Shown: piece after piece, positions 1 to 4,548 of the stretch
Position numbering within the stretch: position 1 is the first letter of the stretch
Layout: every line of letters starts with the position of its first letter
Assembly: GCA_964450345.1 (NCBI GenBank)
Contig: CAYVEL010000028.1
Span: 1 to 7,781 of the forward strand
DNA: 7,781 nucleotides
Source of the DNA: JAPLZH01 sp964450345
Lineage (GTDB): Bacteria; Patescibacteriota; Minisyncoccia; Phycocordibacterales; PALSA-1337
Direction of reading: 5' to 3'
Notes under the pieces: model-generated
What the model was told of the DNA's origin: nothing
Database searches by the model: none
Seen by the model: the letters and a program-made list of their open reading frames with translations, nothing else
Program-made: the position numbers and the translations under genes

Positions 1-21
1 AAGAAACTCTAAGTGCCGGCC

Positions 22-639
22 TTACCACTGTAACATTTCGGCTACTTTGTGAATCGCTATTCTTTCAGCTTCACTGTTTTCTTTAATTTTCGGATAAACT
101 TCCAGAACCTCTTCAATTGTGACACAGAGGAGAATCCACCTTAATAAGACAGTTTGTTCACGAGGACTATTAATTTCTGTCTGATTATATAATTTGCGGA
201 TTTTTTCGGGGGAGTCACATGCGTAAACTAACTTCCTAAAATCTCTCTCTTTCGCGAAATCGTAAAAAATTTCTTTGATTAGCATAAAGAATCCATTGAT
301 CCCACCGGGACCAAATATTCCTTTCAGAATATACTTATATAGCTTCTTTAATGCAAAACTTTCCATTCTTGAACGATCGGGTGTGTTATCAAAGGCCTCT
401 ATAATCTCGATGAAATTTGAAGCTCTTTTTACCTCGATTTTTGACAGATGAAACCATTTTATGAGTGATGTCTTCCTTAGATCGTCATCCTCAATTGATA
501 ATTCAAATATCTTTTTGGCTTGTTCGGCCACGAAAATTTTTCCGTAAAACGTATTATAGGTGCGATCTTTCAGCACCTCTAGGACGTATTCTGGTTTAGC
601 GTTTAATTTCTCCGCTACCAGTAAAGTTAAAGAATCCAT
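22..639 (-). CDS. Hypothetical all-helical protein, 205 aa
   Basis: I do not recognise a family. The start is well supported: ATG at 639 is preceded by a strong Shine-Dalgarno (AAAGGAGGT, 645-653) and a promoter. The protein looks soluble and almost entirely alpha-helical, with no signal peptide and no cysteine-pair motif. By eye it holds about four related helical units, at residues about 38-65, 74-104, 143-170 and 173-202. Each has the pattern hydrophobic-x-x-hydrophobic-(E/K), a polar turn often with Ser, then (R/E)-x-x-x-(A/L)-hydrophobic-x-(K/R)-(W/L/V), for example KIRKLYN...LLRW and EVLEVYP...IHKV. This suggests a helical-repeat (HEAT- or TPR-like) binding protein, which is inference only. 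A glycine-rich break (GPGGINGFF, about 110-118) divides two halves. Codon use is more mixed, with more C/G-ending codons than ftsH or recG, as in the gene at 1887. That the ORF is real is likely; its function is unknown. Confidence 0.75.
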   Translation of the reverse strand: MDSLTLLVAEKLNAKPEYVLEVLKDRTYNTFYGKIFVAEQAKKIFELSIEDDDLRKTSLIKWFHLSKIEVKRASNFIEIIEAFDNTPDRSRMESFALKKLYKYILKGIFGPGGINGFFMLIKEIFYDFAKERDFRKLVYACDSPEKIRKLYNQTEINSPREQTVLLRWILLCVTIEEVLEVYPKIKENSEAERIAIHKVAEMLQW

Positions 640-644
640 TTGTT

Positions 645-716
645 ACCTCCTTTCTGGGTTAGGTTTGTTTTGGTGCTGTTTAATCCGATACTACTTCTAT
701 TGATAGGGGATGTCAA
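645..716 (-). promoter_or_regulatory. Sigma70-type promoter and Shine-Dalgarno of the 205-aa gene
   Basis: Reading the minus strand, a perfect TTGACA -35 box (711-716) is followed by a 17-base spacer and TAGTAT (688-693), a 4/6 match to the -10 box. The expected start of transcription is near 681, giving a leader of about 42 bases. The leader ends in the Shine-Dalgarno AAAGGAGGT (645-653), five bases from ATG. It lies directly behind the terminator hairpin at 721-756, so this gene is transcribed separately from ssrA and smpB. Confidence 0.6.
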
Positions 717-720
717 AGGT

Positions 721-756
721 AAATTAAAAGACCGGCAGAAACCGGTCTTTTAATTT
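721..756 (-). terminator. Intrinsic terminator downstream of ssrA, probably bidirectional
   Basis: A perfect 15-bp inverted repeat (arms 721-735 and 742-756) has a six-base loop. The GC core is GACCGG/CCGGTC and the outer half is A/T only, so either strand gives a stem ending in a T-rich stretch (CTTTTAATTT). It lies downstream of tmRNA on the minus strand and just upstream of the next promoter, which fits ending the smpB-ssrA transcript. Confidence 0.7.
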
Positions 757-765
757 GTTTGTGGC

Positions 766-788
766 GCCGCCTCACTTCGTTCGGCGGC
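766..788 (-). repeat. GC-rich hairpin in the ssrA 3' trailer
   Basis: Arms GCCGCC (766-771) and GGCGGC (783-788) flank an 11-base loop. The stem is all G/C in an AT-rich region. It has no T tract of its own, so it is more likely a processing or stability element, or part of a composite terminator, than a terminator alone. Its loop shares GTGAG and AACGAA words (minus strand) with the loop of the neighbouring hairpin at 794-835. Confidence 0.45.
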
Positions 789-793
789 ATCCT

Positions 794-835
794 ACAAAAA
801 TATAGTCGTTCGTTACTCTCACTCCTTATTTTTGT
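794..835 (-). repeat. Hairpin starting at the mature tmRNA 3' end
   Basis: Nine-base arms (794-802 and 827-835, ACAAAAATA paired with TATTTTTGT) enclose a 24-base spacer. The right arm ends exactly at the tmRNA discriminator base (835). In the precursor RNA the trailer could therefore fold back immediately after the acceptor stem, which would present a defined structure to 3'-processing nucleases. The pairing is seen in the sequence; the role is inferred. Confidence 0.4.
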
Positions 836-1210
836 GGAGATGGGCGGAATTGAACCGCCGTGCAAATGAACCCTTCAGACGAATCTACAATGCATAGTAA
901 ATTTATTGTGTTGCCACAGTTTAAGTTATAAAGCTTGGAACTTACAAAATACTTTATAACCGATTTTCTAATTCTCGGTTTTGTTTAGAAAAGTCACAAA
1001 ACCCATCCATAGAAGTGAACAAGGGGATCGGTCCTTATGGAAAGAAACCGAGCCTTGTCGCCTAGGCGTTAGCGTAAGCGAAAGTAAAGTCTTTTGATCC
1101 AAAATATGGAGAAAGTGTCTTTGCATTTATTGTTCGAGCCTTTTTAAGAGTTACTCGAGCTCTGCATTGCACGAAAGAAGAAGCATCATCTGTCGATGCC
1201 TAGCATCCCC
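835..1210 (-). ncRNA. ssrA: Transfer-messenger RNA (tmRNA)
   Basis: tmRNA rescues ribosomes stalled on broken mRNA: it enters the A site as an alanyl-tRNA mimic with SmpB, then supplies a short reading frame that tags the nascent protein for degradation. The 5' end GGGGATG (1204-1210) pairs with CATCTCC (836-842) in a seven-base acceptor stem that includes G3-U70, the alanine identity pair; the discriminator is A (835). The T arm is perfect: GGCGG TTCAATT CCGCC (843-859). The conserved 5' GGCATCGACAG region follows the acceptor. A tag frame lies at 1062-1124 and pseudoknot-like stems follow it, such as ACAAGG paired with CCTTGT. CCA is not encoded and must be added. Length is 376 nt, normal for one-piece tmRNA. 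It begins 38 bases after the smpB stop, so co-transcription is likely; a weak own -10 (TTTAAT, 1215-1220) has no convincing -35. Confidence 0.95.
1062..1124 (-). other. ssrA: tmRNA tag-peptide reading frame
   Basis: From the resume codon GCA (1122-1124) the frame reads AKTLSPYFGSKDFTFAYANA and stops at TAG (1062-1064). This gives 20 residues, against the ten or so encoded in E. coli. The AATAAAT context before GCA resembles resume sites of other bacteria. The stop lies inside the 10-base palindrome CGCCTAGGCG, as expected for the helix at the end of the tag frame. The tail is YANA instead of the common ALAA. The frame call depends on GCA being the resume codon. The +1 alternative beginning ATGCAAAGA stays open past this point, and only the GCA frame stops at the usual place. 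Confidence 0.8.
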
Positions 1211-1248
1211 ATGAATTAAAACAGCCGAACAGTTTTTGTTTTGCTGAA

Positions 1249-1710
1249 TTAATAATTTTTCAACGTTCTACGAATCTCGCGGTCACCCTCGCGTTTCTTA
1301 ATACTTTCACGTTTATCTATACTAGACTTACCTTGAGCGATAGCGATTTCTACCTTGATTTTCGTGCCTTTATTATACATTGAAATAGGCACTACTGTCA
1401 ATCTGCTATCTGCTTCTAAAGATGCGAGTTTTCCTATTTCTTTCTTATTTAATAGAAGTTTTCTATTTCTGTATGGGTCATATTCAGCAGGTGTGTTTTT
1501 TTCTTGAAATGGTGGAATGAAAGCTTTAATAAGAAATGCTTCGCCACCACGAATAAGAACATATGAACCTTCGAAAGAGCCTTGATGATTACGAATACTT
1601 TTTACTTCAAGACCAATAAGCTCGATTCCTGCTTCGAACTTATCTTTAATAACGTAATTTAATTTTGCTTTTCGATTTTCTATTAACATACTGAAGGCGT
1701 AATTAGACAT
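1249..1710 (-). CDS. smpB: SsrA-binding protein SmpB
   Basis: SmpB binds the tRNA-like domain of tmRNA, replaces the missing anticodon stem in the decoding centre and is essential for trans-translation. The 153 residues match the normal length of about 150-160. Visible family features are NRKAKLNY (12-19), EAGIELIGLEVKSIR (26-40), SYVLIRGGEAFLIKAFIPP (49-67), the DPYRNRKLLLN block (78-88), and GKSSIDKRESIKKREG (127-142), which matches the conserved GK..HDKR..IK.RE region before the helical tail that enters the empty mRNA channel. The start at 1710 is chosen as the first ATG after the promoter. Its Shine-Dalgarno is weak (AAGG, 12 bases away), and an internal ATG at Met8 would still leave the core intact. 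The gene lies directly upstream of ssrA on the same strand. Confidence 0.95.
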   Translation of the reverse strand: MSNYAFSMLIENRKAKLNYVIKDKFEAGIELIGLEVKSIRNHQGSFEGSYVLIRGGEAFLIKAFIPPFQEKNTPAEYDPYRNRKLLLNKKEIGKLASLEADSRLTVVPISMYNKGTKIKVEIAIAQGKSSIDKRESIKKREGDREIRRTLKNY

Positions 1711-1732
1711 TTTTAATTTTCGCCTTGAGATA

Positions 1733-1741
1733 AATATATCA
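1733..1741 (-). promoter_or_regulatory. Extended -10 promoter of smpB
   Basis: The minus strand reads TGATATATT: the TGn extension plus TATATT, a 5/6 match to TATAAT. No good -35 lies at the usual distance, which is tolerable for an extended -10. The predicted start near 1726 gives a leader of about 16 bases before smpB. Confidence 0.4.
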
Positions 1742-1763
1742 GAACAAGAGGGAATGACCTTTA

Positions 1764-1792
1764 TTTACATACTCTATATATTGTGGTATTGT
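1764..1792 (+). promoter_or_regulatory. Promoter of the 193-aa membrane protein gene
   Basis: TTTACA (1764-1769, 5/6) is followed by a 17-base spacer ending in TGG and then TATTGT (1787-1792, 4/6), so the -10 is of the extended TGn type. Transcription would start near 1799, leaving a leader of about 88 bases before ATG 1887. It faces away from the smpB promoter (1733-1741), which makes 1711-1886 a divergent promoter region. Confidence 0.5.
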
Positions 1793-1886
1793 CTAAATGG
1801 GATTTTCAATAATTCTAAATTAGGTTTGTATCCATTCGGGGCGCTGGGTGGAGCTTAATTTTGGACAGAATTATGGAGGATGTTCT

Positions 1887-2468
1887 ATGACAGAAATCAT
1901 AAACCAAATAACGATTTGGAACTGTTTCCAAATCTTTTTCGTTGTCGTTCTTTGTATTCTCGTTTATCGCGAGAAGCGGAGTTTCGATAAGCGGTGTCAC
2001 GACAAATACTGCCAATGTCGTGACATAAAAATCACACACTACATGACTCCTGTTGGGGAAGTGGGCAAGTGGGGTGATGGTCGTTACGATTCCATCTCGA
2101 TCGGCGAGTGTAATAGATGTAAGACAAAGTGGCTTTACAAGACTTGCATCTCTTATTTCAACTGGGTCGAAATTACTTGGCGGAAGATTTTTCATCACGG
2201 CGAATTTAAGCCGGCCGATGAGAACTTACTGAACGATGTTTTGGGATTAACCAGAAATAAGTCGGCTCGTGTTTTTGGAAAGCATAACTGCATTCCAGAG
2301 CATCCGCTCGATGGACTCGGCATAGCTATTAGAGGAATTGATTTCCCGGCAATGAGAAAAAGATTGATGTTAGAGGGTAGGATCAGACTTGGTTTGACTG
2401 TAAGAGGGAAGCCGAAGATAAGGGTCACGACGAGTAACGTTGTTACTCCTGTTCGTAAGGCCGCTTAA
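1887..2468 (+). CDS. Hypothetical membrane-anchored protein with cysteine motifs, 193 aa
   Basis: I do not recognise a family. The frame is open from 1848, but ATG 1887 is preferred because GGAGGA (1875-1880) lies six bases before it and the earlier ATG has no ribosome binding site. One hydrophobic segment near the N-terminus (about 10-27, IWNCFQIFFVVVLCILVY) followed by Arg/Lys suggests an anchor with the rest in the cytoplasm. Behind it are two cysteine clusters, CHDKYCQC (C37, H39, C42, C44) and CNRC (C75, C78), about 30 residues apart, which could form a zinc ribbon. The remaining part is basic at the C-terminus (MRKRLMLEGRIRLGL...KPKIRV), possibly for nucleic-acid or membrane contact. 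Codon use is richer in C/G-ending codons (ATC, GTC, CGG, GGC) than in ftsH, which may mean recent acquisition. The terminator at 2511 closes it as a single-gene unit. Confidence 0.7.
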   Translation: MTEIINQITIWNCFQIFFVVVLCILVYREKRSFDKRCHDKYCQCRDIKITHYMTPVGEVGKWGDGRYDSISIGECNRCKTKWLYKTCISYFNWVEITWRKIFHHGEFKPADENLLNDVLGLTRNKSARVFGKHNCIPEHPLDGLGIAIRGIDFPAMRKRLMLEGRIRLGLTVRGKPKIRVTTSNVVTPVRKAA

Positions 2469-2510
2469 TAACTTGAACGGTTTTTGCCGATTTGGTTTTG
2501 GTTTTTGAAG

Positions 2511-2536
2511 GGGTCGTATTCTTACGGCCCTTTTTT
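2511..2536 (+). terminator. Intrinsic terminator of the 193-aa gene
   Basis: Stem GGGTCGTA (2511-2518) pairs with TACGGCCC (2523-2530) over eight positions, including one G-T wobble, around a TTCT loop, and is followed by six T residues (2531-2536). This is a textbook rho-independent terminator, 43 bases after the stop codon. It separates the gene from ftsH. Confidence 0.8.
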
Positions 2537-2550
2537 ATTGGTCAAAATTT

Positions 2551-2559
2551 TGATAATAT
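2551..2559 (+). promoter_or_regulatory. Extended -10 box directly before ftsH
   Basis: TGATAATAT reads as TGn plus TAATAT (4/6 to TATAAT; the overlapping GATAAT is 5/6). Six bases separate it from ATG 2566, so the expected start of transcription falls on or within two bases of the start codon. There is no -35 of quality (T tract at that place) and no Shine-Dalgarno, which fits a leaderless mRNA. Confidence 0.4.
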
Positions 2560-2565
2560 CGATAG

Positions 2566-4344
2566 ATGAATAAGAAAATTTGGAAAGGAAGTAATGGTGG
2601 TAAAAAGAATAAAGGATTAAAGAAAATAATAGAGAGTTATGTAAATAATTTCTTTTTCCTTATTTTTATTTTTGTCATTGTCGGATCGATCTATTCATAT
2701 GTTTCCGATAAAAATACACCTAGTAATTTAATATCTTTAACAGACTTAACTACGGAAGTTAATAAAGGTAATGTTGATTCTATTAAAGTTAATGGTAATG
2801 AATTAAATATTAAATTAAAAGACGGTAAAGAGCTTACTGGAAAGAAGGAAATAGAGACAGGTTTATCTGATGCTCTTGTAAATTATGGTGCTGATAAGGA
2901 TAAGTTGAGAGCTGTGAAGATCGATATTGAATCTGCTTCTGGTGCTATGTACTGGATTTTGAATATTGCACCATTTATTTTCCCTCTAATATTTATTGCA
3001 GTATTTTTCTGGATGATTTCAAGACAGGCTAAAGGTGCTGGTGGTCAGGCATTTAGTTTTGGTCAGTCACGCGCTCGTATGATAGCTGCAGATGATACAA
3101 AACAGAAAGTTACTTTTAAAGATGTTGCGGGTGCTAAAGAAGCTAAGGTGGAATTAATGGAGATCGTAGATTTCTTAAAGAATCCTAAAAAATTCTTTGA
3201 TATTGGCGCGAGAATTCCTAAAGGAATAATGCTGATGGGTGCTCCTGGTACTGGTAAGACACTTCTAGCTCGTGCTGTAGCAGGTGAGGCAGGAGTGGCC
3301 TTCTTCTCTATATCAGGTTCTGAATTCGTAGAAATGTTCGTGGGTGTGGGTGCTTCAAGAGTTAGAGATTTATTTAAAATGGCAAAGCAGATGTCNNNNN
3401 NNNNNNNNNNNNNNNNNNNNNNNNNNNNNNNNNNNNNNNNNNNNNNNNNNNNNNNNNNNNNNNNNNNNNNNNNNNNNNNNNNNNNNNNNNNNNNNAGACA
3501 TGACAGATTAGAAATATTAGAAATACATGCTAGAAAAAAGCCTTTTGCTGATGATGTTAAACTCGATGTTATTGCTACTCGTACTCCAGGATTTTCTGGT
3601 GCAGATCTTTATTCTCTAATGAACGAGGCTGCCATCTTAGCTGCACGTGAAGATAGAAAGACAGTAGCTCAGAATGATTTGATTCGTGCTATTGAAAAAG
3701 TAATGCTAGGCCCAGAAAGAAAGAGTCATCTATTTAGTCCAAAAGAAAAAGAAATTACTGCATACCATGAAGCCGGACATGCACTAGTGGGTTCTGTATT
3801 AACTCATGCTGATCCAGTTCATAAGATATCTATCATCTCTCGTGGTAGAGCAGGTGGATACACACTACACTTACCTTTAGAAGATAGAAAATTGCAGACA
3901 AGTAAAGAGTTCCTAGATGATATAGCTCTTTCACTCGGTGGATATGTAGTAGAGAAGAAAGTTTTCGGAGATGTTACGACTGGTCCTTCAAATGATTTAC
4001 AAGTGTCTACTGCGCTCGCTCGTGATATGGTTACTAAGTATGGTATGTCTCCAAAGTTCGGAGCTATTGCATTAGAAGGAGCTGGAGGTAGAGCAATGTT
4101 CGGTAAGGGGGTAGAAGATAGAGAGCATTCAGAAAAGTTTAGCGCTGAAATAGATACAGAAGTAGCTAGAATTATGGCCGATGCACTTCGTAGAGCAGAG
4201 GAGGTAGTAGATGCTCATAGACCCCTTCTAGATGCTATTGCTAAGAGATTGATTGAAAAGGAAACTATTGAAAGAGAAGAATTTGAAAAGATATTAGAAG
4301 CTCATGGAGTGGTGGTGAAGAAAAAGAAGGAAGAGGTTAAGTAA
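2566..4344 (+). CDS. ftsH: ATP-dependent zinc metalloprotease FtsH, interrupted by an assembly gap
   Basis: FtsH is a membrane-bound hexameric AAA+ protease that degrades misfolded or unassembled membrane proteins and some regulators. The order is standard: basic N-terminus, TM1 (about 29-47), extracytoplasmic FtsH_ext domain (about 50-125), TM2 (about 130-151), Walker A GAPGTGKT (225-232), and pore loop F258-V259-G260 in EMFVGVGASR. After the gap come the AAA lid (HARKKPFADDV, TPGFSGADL), then the M41 protease with HEAGH (apparent residues 401-405) and the third zinc ligand D477 in GPSNDLQ. One hundred Ns (3396-3495) replace Walker B, the second region of homology and the arginine finger. 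Against E. coli FtsH about 79 residues are missing, not the 34 implied, so the true protein is about 637 aa. The frame is kept across the Ns only by chance. No Shine-Dalgarno precedes ATG; see the leaderless finding. Confidence 0.96.
   Translation: MNKKIWKGSNGGKKNKGLKKIIESYVNNFFFLIFIFVIVGSIYSYVSDKNTPSNLISLTDLTTEVNKGNVDSIKVNGNELNIKLKDGKELTGKKEIETGLSDALVNYGADKDKLRAVKIDIESASGAMYWILNIAPFIFPLIFIAVFFWMISRQAKGAGGQAFSFGQSRARMIAADDTKQKVTFKDVAGAKEAKVELMEIVDFLKNPKKFFDIGARIPKGIMLMGAPGTGKTLLARAVAGEAGVAFFSISGSEFVEMFVGVGASRVRDLFKMAKQMXXXXXXXXXXXXXXXXXXXXXXXXXXXXXXXXXXRHDRLEILEIHARKKPFADDVKLDVIATRTPGFSGADLYSLMNEAAILAAREDRKTVAQNDLIRAIEKVMLGPERKSHLFSPKEKEITAYHEAGHALVGSVLTHADPVHKISIISRGRAGGYTLHLPLEDRKLQTSKEFLDDIALSLGGYVVEKKVFGDVTTGPSNDLQVSTALARDMVTKYGMSPKFGAIALEGAGGRAMFGKGVEDREHSEKFSAEIDTEVARIMADALRRAEEVVDAHRPLLDAIAKRLIEKETIEREEFEKILEAHGVVVKKKKEEVK
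3396..3495. other. Assembly gap (100 N) inside ftsH
   Basis: Exactly 100 unknown bases is the usual placeholder for a scaffold gap of unestimated size. Sequence on both sides is FtsH in the same orientation (DLFKMAKQM before, RHDRLEILEIHARKK after). The family alignment predicts roughly 240 missing bases. Confidence 0.97.
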
Positions 4345-4348
4345 TTTT

Positions 4349-4408
4349 AAAATAAATAATCCCGTTTTTGAGACTTTTAATCGTCTCAAAAACGGGATTA
4401 TTTATTTT
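4349..4408. terminator. 26-bp perfect inverted repeat, bidirectional terminator
   Basis: Arms 4349-4374 and 4383-4408 are perfectly complementary over 26 bp around an eight-base loop (TTTTAATC). The core CCCGTTTTTGAGAC is flanked by AT-only ends, so each strand provides a stem running into T-rich sequence. It starts four bases after the ftsH stop and ends two bases before the 3' end of the convergent tRNA gene, so it can end both transcripts. The stem is long for an intrinsic terminator. Confidence 0.8.
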
Positions 4409-4410
4409 TG

Positions 4411-4484
4411 TCCACCCTCTTGGATTCGAACCAAGGACCCCCGAGGTATAAGCTCGATGCTCTAACCAACTGAGCTAAGGGTGG
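4411..4484 (-). tRNA. tRNA-Ile, anticodon UAU
   Basis: The cloverleaf is complete. Acceptor CCACCCT (4478-4484) pairs with AGGGTGG (4412-4418), discriminator A (4411). D arm is GCTC-AGTTGGTTA-GAGC. Anticodon stem TCGAG/CTCGG has one T-G pair, with loop CTTATAC. The variable loop is GGGTC and the T arm CTTGG-TTCGAAT-CCAAG. U33 is followed by UAU (4448-4450 on the plus strand), which reads AUA isoleucine. CCA is not encoded (ACAA follows). Most bacteria read AUA with a CAU tRNA modified to lysidine by TilS; a genomic UAU anticodon is uncommon. The first pair is C1-G72. Confidence 0.93.
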
Positions 4485-4503
4485 ATTTCGTGTACAATAA
4501 ACA

Positions 4504-4531
4504 ATAATATAGCATAAAAATTGCTGGTCAA
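4504..4531 (-). promoter_or_regulatory. Promoter of tRNA-Ile(UAU)
   Basis: On the minus strand TTGACC (4526-4531, 5/6) is followed by a 16-base spacer and TATTAT (4504-4509, 5/6). An overlapping extended -10, TGCTATATT (4506-4514), is an alternative. Transcription would start near 4497, about 13 bases before the mature tRNA. It nearly abuts the divergent pilin -10 at 4533. Confidence 0.55.
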
Positions 4532-4532
4532 G

Positions 4533-4538
4533 TATAAT
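4533..4538 (+). promoter_or_regulatory. Consensus -10 box before the pilin-like gene
   Basis: A perfect TATAAT overlaps an upstream ATG (4537-4539). That ATG cannot be the start if this box is used, because transcription would begin around 4545. The next in-frame ATG (4549) gives the canonical pilin N-terminus with a leader of zero to four bases. No convincing -35 is seen. Confidence 0.45.
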
Positions 4539-4548
4539 GTATGTAAAT

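Noticed and set aside
1848..1886. Upstream ATG of the 193-aa frame (adds 13 residues)
   Set aside because: It has no Shine-Dalgarno, whereas ATG 1887 has GGAGGA at ideal spacing; the extra residues overlap that ribosome binding site.
2209..2216. GCCGGCC words at 15, 2209 and 6653 as a dispersed repeat
   Set aside because: Three short hits are only slightly above chance, and flanking bases match for just 11 positions between two of them.
1815..2428. Two minus-strand open frames opposite the 193-aa gene
   Set aside because: They have no ribosome binding site or promoter and lie antisense to a gene with a good Shine-Dalgarno, promoter and terminator; their sequences show no recognisable domain.
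4537..4548. Upstream ATG of the pilin frame (adds MYVN)
   Set aside because: It overlaps the TATAAT box and would place four residues before the canonical MRKGFTLIE prepilin start.
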